Position numbers and translations under genes: made by a program. A DNA stretch of 42,500 nt, taken from positions 21,380,986 through 21,423,485 of the forward strand of contig NC_135561.1 of NCBI RefSeq assembly GCF_964340395.1, written 5' to 3'. Every line of letters starts with the position of its first letter. The stretch's first letter is position 1. Positions 1 to 12,675 of this stretch are shown here, piece by piece. The notes below the pieces were generated by a model. It did not search any database. It saw nothing but the letters and a program-made list of their open reading frames with translations, and was not told the DNA's origin. The stretch comes from Glandiceps talaboti (lineage: Eukaryota; Hemichordata; Enteropneusta; Spengelidae).

Positions 1-214
1 CTATACATATACTATACTTTAACGAAAAATATGGACATACCTCATTTGACTAGACGAACCTTTCTTACATGTGAATGTATTGAAGCATGGCATTCCTTGA
101 TTAATACTAGATGTAACACTGAAAGTGGACAGCAACAAAATGGCACATGGAAGTATACAAACCGTCGCTTTTATTTTAAGCTCGTTAACACATATCACTC
201 TCATTTTTTAAAAT

Positions 215-532
215 GATAAAATTGCTGTAGTTTGACATTTGTAATTAAAAAGAAAATTGTTGTAGTTTGTCGAAAGATTTTTTTGTAATTATATAGAAAA
301 TTGTAATTTGAGTCGAAAGAATAATTTGTAATTAATAGGAAATTGTTGTAGTTTATGTAATAATATACATGTAAATTGTACAATGAAAAAGGAAATTGTG
401 TCAAAAATCCAAAGGTAATTTGTGTAGTTAAGTCGAAAGTAATGGTTTCAATTAGCAGGAAAATCGTATTATTTCCGTTGAAACTTAAATATCGAAATTA
501 ATAGGGAAATTACATTAATTTTGAGTCGAATA
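215..532. repeat. Degenerate AT-rich tandem repeat
   Basis: A variable unit of roughly 45-60 bp recurs, recognised by GGAAATTGTTGTAGTTT, GAGTCGAAAG and GTAATTAATA. At least five degraded copies are seen. No coding potential. Confidence 0.55.
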
Positions 533-634
533 AATACATGTTGTTGGTGCGCATGCGCTGTAAAACACTTAGGGTCAGTTCTTTATGTGGGTTACTTTAA
601 TATCATCTTCTATAATCAATAATGATGACGTTAT

Positions 635-786
635 TTAAACAATAATGTACGCCCTCCCAGCCAATAATGGACGAAAGCAAACTTTGAACGACATAATGGG
701 CGAGGCGATAGCCGAGCCCATTATGGAGTGCAAAGTTTGCTTGAGTCCATTATGGACTGGGAGGGCGTACATTATTGTTATTATTT
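635..786. mobile_element. Near-perfect palindromic element
   Basis: Left arm (about 638-700) and right arm (about 713-780) are reverse complements for nearly their full length. Both read AATAATGTACGCCCTCCCAG at the outer end and CCATTAT/ATAATGG-GCGAGGCG inside. Only about a dozen bases lie in the loop. The long minus-strand reading frame here results from the palindrome. Likely a fold-back MITE. Confidence 0.65.
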
Positions 787-1190
787 TATAGTTTTGCCAA
801 TTCCAGTGAATTTGTAGACCGAGAAACGCAAAACAACGTATAATATACACAGCGCTGAACATCGTCTGCCATGTTCGGCCCGGAAGCTGAATACTAATCA
901 TAGCGACACACGTACGTACACGTACACACACATATATACTTCAATGAACTGCTGTGAACACAAATTTGTTTCATTTTAATTTCAATCTTTTTAAAAAAAT
1001 TCTTATGGTGTTTACCCCATAATTTCCCTGTTCTTAAATACCCACACCTTTATTGCCTTACGGACATAAGCGTGTATTGTTATGCTCGTTCCGGGGCCGC
1101 GATGCCCAATAACGGAGTACATTATCAGTAATAATGTACAGCGATGACGTCACAAAATTCACTGGAATTGGTAATGCTATAATATAATAC
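783..1190. mobile_element. Region bounded by CCAATTCCAGTGAATTT inverted repeats
   Basis: The sequence around 783-818 (ATAG..TTGCCAATTCCAGTGAATTTGT) recurs inverted at about 1152-1187. About 330 bp lies between. Adjacent ATAATGTAC motifs (771 and 1131) are also shared with the palindrome on its left, so the two may be one nested insertion. Confidence 0.5.
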
Positions 1191-1387
1191 GCAATATCGA
1201 GCTAAAGGCTTCCCTGATGATAACATTAATCAAAAACAATCACAGGTGTTGATATATATACCAGTGACAAGTTATTTATTGTTGAAGACAAGTTGCATTT
1301 CAATAATAATCAATAACAGGGGCCATTTATCAAGAGTACCATGAGATTTCAATTCAGGAAGTAGAAACATTTGATAGCAAGGGACGT

Positions 1388-1915
1388 GATATGATGACAC
1401 AGTCATGTACATCGTGTGTATAGATATGATGACAGTCATGTACATCTTGTGTATAGATATGATGACACAGTTATGTACATCTTGTGTATAGATATGATGA
1501 CACAGTCATGTACATCTTGTGTATAGATATGATGACACACAGTCATGTACATCTTGTGTATAGATATGATGACACAGTCATGTACATCTTGTATATAGAT
1601 ATGATGACACAGTCATGTACACCGTGTGTATAGATATGATGACACAGTCATGTACATCTTGTGTATAGATATGATGACACAGTAATGTACATCTTGTGTA
1701 TAGATATGATGACACAGTCATGTACACCGTGTGTATAGATATGATGACACAGTTGTGTACATCTTGTGTATAGATATGATGACAGTCATGTACATCTTGT
1801 GTATAGATATGATGACACAGTCATGTACATCTTGTGTATAGATATGATGACACACAGTCATGTACATCGTGTGTATAGATATGATGACACAGTCATGTAC
1901 ATCTTGTGTATAGAT
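1388..1915. repeat. 35-bp minisatellite, about 15 copies
   Basis: The unit is GATATGATGACACAGTCATG followed by TACATCTTGTGTATA. Copies differ by single bases (ATCGTGTG, CACCGTGTG) and by 2-bp gain or loss of CA in GACACA. It contains the short dyad TGAC..GTCA. Direct head-to-tail repeats with no spacers, so not CRISPR. Confidence 0.9.
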
Positions 1916-2429
1916 ACATAAGGTTTGTTACAGTGGTAAAAGCTGATCATGAGTTTATAAGCTTTAAATTTATACTCGTCGAGTGAAAGTATGTAAGAAA
2001 AAACCCACAAAAAACCCTTCATTTAACTGTTCTGGTATTTTTTAATTTACAAAAGGCAAAAGAACATGCAAACGGTCATAGAAAACAAGACAAAAAGAGA
2101 AACGGTTGACGTCACATTCCGATATATAGTCAAATACAAATTGTATTGCAAGGAGGAAATTCAATGTAATTTATTCAATAGTCAAGCAAGAGCTCTTCTA
2201 GACTGGTATAATGGTGTTAATATCAATGCATGCATTCAATGCACAATGACACAACACAGTGGTTGGGGTAAAGGTCAACTGTATATTTAGTTAGAGGAAG
2301 GAAAAAAAGGAAGAAAATTTTACTGCGAAATGGCTTTAAAGCTGTACTAGCCGCAACTGAAACATTATTTGAAAATGTTTTAAACATGTTACAGTATATA
2401 CATACATACATACATACTTACTTGTTATA
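1916..2429. other. Intergenic, no supported gene
   Basis: Has a 74-codon plus-strand open frame (2066-2290) with no recognised domain, splice context or family resemblance, and a short CATA run at 2398-2420. Nothing else is identifiable. Confidence 0.4.
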
Positions 2430-2513
2430 TCGTACATCTAAAACAGTATTGCTCCTGTGGATAAACATATTTCCTTTTGTAGTTGTATGCACAATAAATC
2501 AAATCAAATCGGT
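2430..2513 (+). mobile_element. Possible 3' tail of a non-LTR retrotransposon
   Basis: Ends GCACAATAAATCAAATCAAATC, a polyadenylation-like hexamer run into a short pentamer/tetramer repeat, as seen at the 3' ends of many LINE families. No upstream reverse transcriptase is visible, so at most a 5'-truncated relic. Confidence 0.3.
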
Positions 2514-3789
2514 TTTTGGGTACGAACCCAAAATTCAGCGCCTTGTGTCATGAATACCGCGATCACAATTTCAACAAGTTTTTGTACTGCTCTTAGATAG
2601 TATATCGCCTACGGATTACCATATACAATATATAATTAGTGGTATTTTAACAATTTTCAGTGAATAGATTGTGTTTTTTTATCGAAAATTATACTCCAAT
2701 TACAACTAGTACAGTATTAACATGGTGACAAATTCAAAACCGAGCTTTCGCTCAATATCTAAGCTTGCCACTCCACTACCTACAGATGGTATTAACCACT
2801 AATTAACATGTACACTATTTATTTATCAAGTAACTGACCAATATTTAATGAATATATATTTGATTATTTGATGAAATAAATGCCACATTTGCAGCTAGTG
2901 TAGGTGTATCCGGTGTAAGTGTAATAGTTATGAAGTTACGTAACATGTCTTATAACAACCTCTGTCAAGGAACATAATATCATAGCCTCGTGCAGGGATT
3001 TAAGCCCCAATAGGACCTGCAATTGTACTCTACAAATGTTGTTAGTACAGTAGATAGGGTGTGTTTCCTCGACATTTTAATAAAGTATAATACATTTGGT
3101 AACATGCCACCATATATAGGCATCAACTGAAGATATCAAAACATTGTGCCCTTGTGTCTGCATGTAGTTGCAGTACTGTTAAACTTAGACCAGCAAACAA
3201 AGTGGCAATGTAGTTGCAGTACTGTTAAACCTAGACCACCAAACAAAGTGGCAATGTAGCAAGAAACTGTGATCTTGCTCCTTAAAGTGCAGTTTTTACA
3301 TTGGCTTCAGTGTGGTTGTATCTAAAAGAACCAGTGAACGGTAATATGAAACAGGCTGTAATATGCAGAAAAAACGCACTTCTCACAACAAAGGGTATAG
3401 CCTCAATGTTCCTTTTAAAATTCAAGTAATGGCAAAAGTTATAAAACTAGTGTTTAAAATAGAGGACACTAGGTGTCAATAATACATTTTTTGGGTGAAC
3501 AGGATGCAAATTTTAAAATTTCAGACAATTTTTTTCTTTAAAGCATAAATCAATGCAATTACACATATGGACATCAGCTGGCATTAAATCCATTTAGTCG
3601 TGGGGTTGTAATTATTGCGATAATACATGCTTTGCATACAAAATCACATACTCTTTTTTCTAAACATGTTCTAATACTTTTCCAAATATTGTTTCTTCTA
3701 CCAAATTCATATGACACCTTGCAAATACATTTTTAAAATCTAGTTTGCCATCTTATGCAATAAAATGACACAAAACTGTCTCGTTACTT
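2514..3789. other. Intergenic AT-rich sequence
   Basis: No gene seen. Contains a 45-bp tandem duplication at about 3164-3257 (unit starts GTAGTTGCAGTACTGTTAAA, ends AAAGTGGCAAT) differing at two positions. Confidence 0.45.
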
Positions 3790-3870
3790 TGAATGAATGA
3801 ATGAATGAAATTTATTTCACCAGATAACAAAAATAAGCTACACTTTCAAAGAACATGCATATGATACAAA
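3790..3870 (-). mobile_element. Probable LINE 3' end (minus orientation)
   Basis: On the minus strand it reads CTGGTGAAATAAATTTCATT, then CATTCATTCATTC. GTGAAATAAATTTCATTC followed by an ATTC repeat is a familiar 3' terminus of CR1/L2/RTE-like non-LTR elements. The 5' extent is undefined and no reverse transcriptase frame is present. Confidence 0.4.
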
Positions 3871-4000
3871 TATACAAAATAGGACCCATTGTCATTTGGC
3901 CATGTGACTAGAACTAAAGGCATAACACAATAAAAGAGGGTTATTAAAGTATTGTAGTTTACAGTGGCAGTTTGTTGTCGAAAATGTAAATCTGGTTCAC

Positions 4001-4438
4001 ATTAGGGGTTCTTACAATGGTGTGCCAAATAGTATGAACATTTTGCTGGGGACACAAACATTTTTTATGAGCTAGGCAACATTAGAAGTAATTGGAAATG
4101 GGATCATTATCAAAGCTGACTAGTCACCCCCCCCCCCCACACACACACACACATAGTCAGGTACTAAGACACACACAGATGTAGATGTTGAGTAACGTTG
4201 CATGGATTCATCAAAACTTCAGTTGCTCTGTATATGTCATAGTACCTGACTGTGTGTGATGTATTGCTTTTGTGTCACTCAGTGGGGATGACTGGTCAGC
4301 TTAGATAAGTATCTCACATCCAATTACTTCTAATGTTGCCTCGCCCATAACTCAGACCACTATATATTTAGTTGTCTGAGCTCATAACAAGCATGTCTCA
4401 GTGTTCATACTATATGGCAAACCGTTGCATCCTAATAT
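4001..4438. mobile_element. Fold-back element, about 440 bp
   Basis: Long imperfect inverted repeats. GCCAAATAGTATGAACA (4023) pairs with TGTTCATACTATATGGC (4401). GGCAACATTAGAAGTAATTG (4075) pairs with CAATTACTTCTAATGTTGCC (4321), a perfect 20-mer. AGTCAGGTACTA (4155) pairs with TAGTACCTGAC (4240). The left arm has gained a C12 run and an AC repeat at 4127-4153. No transposase frame. Confidence 0.7.
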
Positions 4439-4967
4439 TATTTCCTACCCTACCTTTACTCTAACCTAACTCCCTAGCTTTGCATCAAATGTGTAAGTTT
4501 TCTCCCATTAGCCCACTATTCTGCTAGCATGGCATCAAGTATGTGAGATTGTCATGTCTAGCATTTCACTAAGTTTTATACTTGAAGTCTATATGAAGCC
4601 TAATCCAGAAAGCCACCTCAAATTCTTATTGGGTTTTTAACTTGTCTGCTGTGAGATGTCAGTAGTGTCACCATGTGATTAGAACCAGTGATGAGAGTAG
4701 AACAGTACCACATATTAACATGATTACCATATCCACATGAACGTCGATGTGCCTAATGTTAGGTTTAAATAAACAATCATTATAGAACTGCTAGGCATGA
4801 GGGGAAATGACATTCAAAATCCCTACTAGACTTGACTCTAGCATACATGTAAGCTACTTTTCTACATCTTTGCTCAGTACAGCAATGTGATTAGGTAAAA
4901 TAGTTTCCTGATTTAGAGACCGTTAGAGGTTTGTAAGCTACATGCTTTTACAATTAAGGCTCACTTA

Positions 4968-5160
4968 TCCTTTTCATATCATACAATTATTGCCTGAGGG
5001 CACTAGTAGATGTCTATTACCCTGAGGGCTGTGATGTAGTAGCTATTTCTCAAGTTCGGGACTGAAATCCAAGGGAAATAGTTGCTACATAACATCATAG
5101 GGGGTAAAATGACATCTTCTAATGTCCGAATAAGGCAAGGTAATATGTGTTTTATGATAC
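4968..5160. mobile_element. Small fold-back element
   Basis: Inverted arms: GATGTCTATTACCCTGAGGG and AGTAGCTATTTC on the left (about 5009-5055) pair with GAAATAGTTGCTACAT and GGGGTAAAATGACATC on the right (about 5076-5116). Outer homology extends through the ATCATACAATTATTGCCT side. Likely an old MITE. Confidence 0.5.
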
Positions 5161-6644
5161 ACAACTTTTTTTGTCAAGTACTCTTTCCAGTACAGTGTCG
5201 GTCATGGGTAGAAGTCCTGTCCTTCTGTTGTAGTACCCTATGAAAAATAGAAACAAATAGTGCCCTCTGAATGCAAATTAGGGTCACAAGTCCATACCAT
5301 GTGATACGGTCTAAGCCAATCACTGGAGGTATTATGAAAATGATGTGTTATATTATATAAATTATTGCATCAATGTGATTGTGTGTGAGGAGTAGATGGT
5401 TACTTGCCCAATGAGAGAGGGCACATAACATTGTGATTTAGGCATAATATGCAGCTAAAATACCTCTATTTCATCACAAGTGAAGATTTCTTCTAGTTAG
5501 TTTCCCAAATTTTACAGTAGCTTGTAAAATCACAATTTACTATACTTTCTCTTGCATCTTGTCCATAGGCAATAGAAATTTCACCTGCTCAGGAAGTATC
5601 TGGATCCCATATATTCTGATCTGAATCAATGGCTTGATAGTATGTGTATATTGAAGCATTTATTAATAATATTCTATGTAGCAGACAATGATAACAATAA
5701 AGACACAACTTTTACACACTCTGTTAATATAAATAAGACATACATGACACAAAATATCATAATCTATACTTTTATTTCTATATTTGATAAAAAAAAAAGA
5801 TAGATTCTACACAATGATGCACATTCCTCATGAATGAATAAAATATTGTTATAATGCATATACCATATGTGCTGTTTCGTTAATGAAAATTTTATAGACT
5901 TCAACAGACAATAATCTATAAATGAACCTACAAATGTATAAAACATTTTAATAATTTACATGTGACACAGCTGTCAATTATTGGTCTTCTTATAACAATA
6001 TTGGAGTACTCTTAATTTGTACTGAATCTGTACCTAGACATGGTCACCACATCAATCTCACACTAGTCTACATCAATATAGTCAACCACAGACTATGGAC
6101 CATGAGGCATCTTTCCTTGCAAAACACAAGACTGCAAAATTCACCAATATGGCTGCTCCTTTTAGTCATTAGCTATACACATAATGAGTGTTAAAGGAGT
6201 GTACTCGGCAACAAATATTTCTGTTTATCAAAATACATGCTTAAAGTGAGACAGGCTAACTAAATGGTAGTACAGCATAGCCTGGCTGACTGTAACAAAC
6301 ACCATAAATTCTATACAACCCTTAGGTTACATGTAGATGGTCCTATCCATTTTCCAGTACAACGCATACTTATACAATTTACAACATTCAAATACTTAAA
6401 GTCATTTAAATCTTGCAAGATTCATGTATATAAAGTCACTTCGTGTACATTCTAGGAGTCATTTATTATGTCAAGGCTGAAGTGTTCCAGATTTTTATGA
6501 TTGACCGAAAAATACTTTTTTGTTAGCTGATCATTTGACAAAGTCTGCATAGATCTAAATATTATATTGACTTGTAAAACTGTGTTTACTTTTAAAGGAT
6601 GAATGAATGACAAATGTGTGTGGGCATGTATGCATGCTTGCAAT

Positions 6645-6708
6645 GCATCATGTATGTATGTATGTATGTATGTATGTATGTATGTATGCATGCATGTATG
6701 TATGTGTG

Positions 6709-6740
<32 letters not shown>
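6645..6740. repeat. TATG/TG microsatellite
   Basis: A (TATG)n run from about 6651, interrupted by CATGCATG, then (TG)n up to 6738. Open frames across it are artefacts of the period. Confidence 0.9.
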
Positions 6741-6743
<3 letters not shown>

Positions 6744-7836
6744 TGTACCTTTTCAACACATTAAAGGATGTGTCTCCAACACTAACTTGAATAAAAATTA
6801 GAGTTTTAATCAACAGTTTAGCCATAACAATATCTCAGCCCTTTAACAAAATCTTGAAAAGTCCAAAAAACTGTATGTAACATTGTACATTTTATAATTG
6901 ACAAAACCTCTCAGTAATATAATATTATGTGTCTAGGTACCACTTAGTATTTCACATTCCAAATATGTCAGCTGACAATAAAAACCACATGATAAATAAC
7001 ATCCGGAATATTGTATACATTTGAAACTTACATTCATATATGAATATGCCATCATATCCTCGTCATGTATTTAAGATGTGGACCCATAGTATTTTGAACT
7101 TAAGCACTCTAAATCCTTAAATTACTATAATATTGAATAACGATGCACAGCCTTATATAATATTTTCATTAGTCATCTCAGGCCCAGGCCAGCAAGGGCA
7201 GACTAACATTTGTGAATTGATGTTCTACAAAATATCCACCCTACATGTGCATTACTAGGAACAGCATCTGCCTACTATCCAGCACTTTTAGCTATTGTAT
7301 CACGGCTAAGTTTTAGATTTGACCTTGTGTGAAATGTCGCAGCCATGCTATGAAATAAGCCATTTCATGTTATGCCAAGTTGTAAGAACACTGACACCGA
7401 TAGAATTGTACTCTGAAAGGAGGGACACACAAATAGGTGGAGTAATTCATCATGTGTAATTTAGCAAAACTGAAACTGTGTACTCATTATTCAAAAATTA
7501 CAATATACAAAGATGTACTCTTGAATGTTATCGAAGTCTTCCACTTGATGATTATATCAAAGTGTAATCATATTAAATAAATCTCACTCTGTAAATTTCC
7601 TATCTGAATCTTTCCAGAACAAAAGATTGAAAACTATTAATAGATGTCATATTCAATACATTAAACTGAATCTAAAATATCTTTCTATTGGGTTCTGTAT
7701 TCATAAAACTATACTAAGGTTACAGAAACTACTGAAAGCAACAGCTTGCCATAGATATGACTACATAGGACAGAAACAGGACAGTAGGTATATGCATTTA
7801 GAACAAGAACCAATATGGGTTTAAACAAGATAAACC

Positions 7837-7985
7837 TGTAGTCTGGACTGTACAACAGGTCAGCATGGATTGTACAACAGGTCAGCATGGATTATACAAC
7901 AGGACAATATGGCTTATTGAACAGGATAGTCTGGACTGTAAATAGGTCAGCATGGATTGATAAGAGGACATTCACAGACTATTGA
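7837..7985. repeat. Degenerate 22-bp tandem repeat
   Basis: About six copies of a unit like ACAACAGGTCAGCATGGATT + GT, decaying to ATTGAACAGGATAGTCTGGA at the right. Short and old. Confidence 0.6.
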
Positions 7986-10379
7986 ACAGGTGATTGTATT
8001 CTCTAGAACATGGTAGCACTGATTTGTGGCTAAGCATGTGTATATCATGGACTAAGTAAAATTAATACCAATTGACTAATTAATGATTCTATAGTAACAT
8101 GTACAAAAGTACTTCAAAACATCATTTCTCAGAACTTACAGGCACCATTACAATGACATACTTTTACATATTATTATAAATCTTGAAACATCTGGTCTGT
8201 TTTAAGAGTTTCATAATTTTGTTGTCAAAGACAGTAAATAAAAATGGACAATGTTGCGATAGCAATAATACAGTGTTTTTGCTAAGGAACCTAATGGAAA
8301 TCTGGTAAGACCTGCACTGGGATTTCCATACCTCGTACCATGATTTTGGATGGGAACTCCTGTAAAGACTTGAAGATTTCCCAGCTTTACAAGCCCTAAC
8401 AAAATCACTGTTAAAATGAATTCATAATCAATCCATTATGCTGATCCCTTCTTTCATGAAAATGACAACAATTGACAGTAAAATATACCTATGATATATT
8501 ACTTGATATGGATATGTAATTTACGGATGAAAGTACTGAAAAAAATGCTGATGACAAAATATTGCAAATGTGAAGTTAGCATCATTACAACTGAGTGATT
8601 TCAATTATGGATATCACATGGGTTATGCAGTTTTCTCCCACAAATAAAAACAACAAAAACAAAACAAAAACAATTTCAGCAATATGGGAATATATCATCA
8701 TAATTAATTACTGGATTTACTGAAATATTGAACTAAAACCCTGGTGGGATTCATATTTACTGTATTGTAAAATAAATGTAAATAAAGAAATAAAATATAT
8801 AACATTCAGAATATTGATCAAAAACAAATTTCTGTTGTCTATCAACGATACTATTTTTGAAAAAATCCTTTTTGAAAACATTTGCCCAGTTTCCAAAATA
8901 TTGTCAGCACACCATTTTACCTCCGAGTCATTGCAACCTTAAAAGGATATATGTTTTTATGTAATCCATATTTAACAATGGCAAATTATGATAATATATG
9001 TATGAATAATATATACCAACAAACTAGGATATAAATTTTCCTGGAGTATGAACTTCAAAAAATTCCAATATTTTCCTTTTATATGACCAAGAAATTGAAC
9101 ATATTCACATGACATTATACTTGAATAATCTATCATTTACATCAACTATTTATATACAAATGCAGCAAATATTGATCAGAATCAAAAATAGACCACAAGG
9201 CCACAAACACAATCTAAATAACAATATAACAATTAAAATAAAATACAAAATATGAATAATTCATAATACCTACCACCTGATGACTCATTCTAACTATCTT
9301 ATTCTATTTACAGATAACAGGTGTCTCTTCTGCTCATCATTATCAAGGCTTTACTATTATAAAATAGGGGTGTTTGTGTGTATGTTTCCTACTATGATAT
9401 ACACAGTTTGAATATTAGAGATTTACTTTCCACAGACACAGATGTGTACTGAAACTTTTTAGCAAACCTATTTGGCACATGAAAAGAAACTGTGAACAGA
9501 TTTATTTCTACAGTACATTTACATTAGCTGAATATGAACTAAGATTTCCTTCTAATATACTGTTTGTACATTAAGACCTATAGATGGGTGTGTTTTATGG
9601 AAAAATACCTGCTAAGAAAAGACGTATTTTTGTATTCAGATGTTGTGACAGGTGTAAACAGTTGTGATGAATATGTGTGATGGGCAAGATGAGTTATTTA
9701 CTAGTGTCCAATTTCCCTTTGGCACTTCCACCAAAATATAGTGCACCTGACATGTCCCAAAATGCCACTTCGTCAAATTGTTCATGTGTATGAATAAATA
9801 CACTCACTCACAAGCACTGCTAATGTCATTGCAGCATCTACATGTACAATATTTCAATTATAAGTTTGAGAGAGATGAAAAGCAAATTTGTGCTGATGTA
9901 ATGTTCGTTTTAATGGAGTTTGTCTGGAAAGATGATATATTCTTATTAAATCACTCTCTTTCATTATTGTGATAAGCATACTACATGTCATGAATATGTA
10001 ATATTCTAATTACAATTGGTGTATGCAATCATACAATATTCAAGACAAGACGATGCAAATCAAATTTTGAATATCATAAATCATTACTGAGGAGACTAAT
10101 GATTTTTTAAATATTTCATGGCAACAGATTGATAAAATGTTGCATAAACAGTAGTTGGGTTCTTCAAATTTCTGTTATGTTCTTTACTTCAATTGATAAT
10201 TTTCCCGTTGAATGTAAAAATCTTGAATAAAGCGATTACTCTGATTTACATCGTTTAAAGAGTTTACGTGAAACAAAGTAATTACAGTGATTTACATAAC
10301 ATGTCATTTGAATTGAAGTATTATGAATTTTGTGACTCAGTAGTATAAATTAAGCTGTACTAAAGCTGCTTGCACACAA

Positions 10380-11200
10380 TTTTAATTTTACATGTTCATG
10401 GTGTGTTCTGTGTAAAAATTGATATATTTAGTATTAGGTGTCAGTAAAATTAAGTTTGAAGGGACATATGCAAATAAGGTTTGAATAAAATTTAAATGTG
10501 CATAGTATGCTGTTGTGTGTATAAATTGTCTTGAACATGATATTTAGAAATGGGTGGTCTACAAGTTTCAAGGGATCACATGAATAATGTTTTAATACAA
10601 TCCTGTTTTTCTCTACATTTAGGTACCTCCATCCCCACCTCCAGTAGAAAGAGGATTATAAAATATACTACATGTATGTTGTTCAGTGTATAAATTGACT
10701 CTGCATAGTATATTCATTAGAAAGAGGGGACCTACCTTTTTTCGCAATTTTCAAATTTCAAGGGACTATGCCAAAGTAATGATTTACTACCGTAACAATA
10801 TATATGTATAAGTATGCAGTTCTATGTATAAATTGACTCTGACCAGTATTAAGTTTTATGATAGAAATCAAGGATTTACCATATTTTCAGGTTTCAATGG
10901 ATTTTATCCGTCCCTATGATGTTTGAATACAATCTTAAATGTTCATAGTATATTGATGTGTGTATAAATTACCATGAACATGATATTCATTTGATGTTGG
11001 AAATGGGAGATATAATCCTTTTCAAGTTTCAAGGGATTATGTCCAAATACTACAATTTAAATGTTCATGGTACACTGTTCTGTATCTTTCTCGGTATAAA
11101 CTAACTGACTTCAGTAATTTCATTTGGTGTTAAAACAGGGGATCTACCTTTCTTTTTGCAAATTTGAAGGCATTCTAAGTTCCCTCCCAAATTATAGTAT
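10380..11200. repeat. Degenerate tandem repeat of about 105-180 bp, about six copies
   Basis: Recurring blocks: TTAAATGTTCATAGTATA, GTGTGTATAAATTGACTCTG, ATGATATTCATTTGATG, and TTTCAAGTTTCAAGGGATTA. They appear near 10384, 10491, 10668, 10802, 10935 and 11057. Spacing varies from 107 to 177 bp and divergence is high, implying age. Confidence 0.6.
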
Positions 11201-12013
11201 TACATGCTACAGAATAACTCTAATAATAACTTTCCTATTATTGCATTCCATAAAATATCAATTTTTTGTGAGTAATACCATATTAATGTATCATTACATA
11301 ACTGTAGAAAAAGATGAAAATATTCTTTTGAAAATAAAATTATTTGGATTATTTTCAGTTCAGTTGATATATAGCTTTCCATAAAATACTAAAACTATGT
11401 GATGGACACATAATTGGGATACAAATTGTCAAAATAGAGACATCATTGCCTTCACAAATTCACTACAAAGCTATTGAAAATTTGTCTTTATTTGAATAAG
11501 ACTTTTGCGTCAAGAAATAATTATATGCTAATTATAAATACATTATACATTTTACCTTTCATCAAGAGACACATTATTCTTATTATTTATTCAAAAGATT
11601 TTCCCCTAGAGACTGATTTTCATTTCATACAAATTACCTGGTAATTACACTCTCTTTGCATATTTAGATTGAGATGGATTATGGTAAATTTGTTAACAAA
11701 GAGGGAAAATTCAGCAACCATTTTTATTTCCCTTGGTGTATCACAAAGATACATAATAGTTTGGCAGAATTGTGAATAAACACATAGATAAATTTGATGT
11801 ATATTTTGTAACCTATAATATTTTTGAAAGAATACCTCAGTATCTGTTTCTTTTCTTCAACCAGTTATAGGTGGGGATGTTTTATAAAGGGACACGTAAA
11901 ACACATTAAATTACTATAATAGGTCTAAATTAGAGTTGTAAAAGCAGCATTATTGAGGTTATGGTCATGATTAGTTCAATGAGTTGGTTTGAAAAGCTAA
12001 CAATGAGGTCTTG

Positions 12014-12165
12014 TGCGTATGTACCTACGTACGTATGTACGTACGTACGTACATACATATGCACGCATGTACATACGTACGTACGTACGTACGTATGTAT
12101 GTATGTGTGTGTATGCATTTATTTGTGTAATATGTACACATACATATGTATGTATGTATGTATGA
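12014..12165. repeat. GTAC/GTAT microsatellite
   Basis: Alternating (GTAC)n, (GTAT)n and (TG)n, including long self-complementary GTACGTACGTAC runs able to form cruciforms. Reading frames here (YVRTYVCT and the like) are artefacts. Confidence 0.9.
12118..12123 (-). terminator. Candidate NAPRT polyadenylation signal (AATAAA)
   Basis: This is the nearest AATAAA on the minus strand after the stop codon, implying a 3' UTR of about 480 nt. It lies at the edge of a GTAC/GTAT microsatellite, so it may be accidental. Other AATAAA copies occur further left. Confidence 0.2.
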
Positions 12166-12597
12166 ATGTATGTCTGTGGTTGTGTATGCATAAATTCTTG
12201 TGTGTATGAGTTTGTACACTGTACATTTTCCATTTTTCTAAAATAACTGATATCCATTACAAGTGATTTGTTCATATTAGGTTACATTTGGTGTGGTTTA
12301 CATTGCATACCTACATTGCATTACAATACATATGAACAGCATACAGATTTAACAATATATTTCCTAGCATCACTGATAAGATGTTGATTTTGTCCTCCGT
12401 TGTTATATTGACTATAAACATATTAAAAATCATTGTACACTTGCTGCGACATCTGGGCTACATTTTCGTTTACTCTGTCAGTCTTTTTTAGTCATTTCTG
12501 CTATATTGATTCAACATATACCGTTTTTTTCAGTCTGTTCTGGACATGCTTTCAAGGTTTCTTGTAAAATCCATCCATTGATTTCTCTTGAATGTTT

Positions 12598-12675
12598 TTA
12601 TGACAACTCTCCAATGGGAGCATTCTCTAACCATAAATCATGTATAAATTTGTACAGCTTTGATGAGACAGAGAC
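12598..12675 (-). CDS. NAPRT: NAPRT exon 13 (C-terminus and stop)
   Basis: Acceptor CTTTCTAG|GTC, 25 codons then TAA at 12600-12598. Codes for [15 protein letters not shown], then [10 protein letters not shown]. The HDLWLxxAPIGEL tail is characteristic of invertebrate and fish NAPRT as I recall them. The exon is easily missed because it is short and separated from exon 12 by simple repeats. Confidence 0.93.
   Translation of the reverse strand, partial: VSVSSKLYKFIHDLWLENAPIGELS

Larger units (their letters stand above)
5161..10379. other. Intergenic, downstream of NAPRT; no supported gene
   Basis: AT-rich with many short frames in all phases and none resembling a known protein. Contains the microsatellite at 6645-6740 and the degenerate 22-bp repeat at 7837-7985, listed separately. 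No conserved exons recognised on either strand. Confidence 0.45.
11201..12597. other. NAPRT 3' UTR candidate region and downstream sequence
   Basis: The part next to the stop codon is presumably 3' UTR. A GTAC/GTAT/TG microsatellite fills about 12014-12165. No other gene is seen. Confidence 0.4.

Noticed and set aside
635-931. 98-codon minus-strand protein
   Set aside because: Runs through the palindrome; no family resemblance, and the palindrome explains the open frame.
2066-2290. 74-codon plus-strand gene
   Set aside because: No domain, no conserved pattern, typical length for chance frames in this window.
6592-6825. FIQVSVGDTSF as the last NAPRT exon
   Set aside because: Starts with a VSV-like match but lacks the HDLW and PIGEL motifs. 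The true last exon is at 12598-12675.
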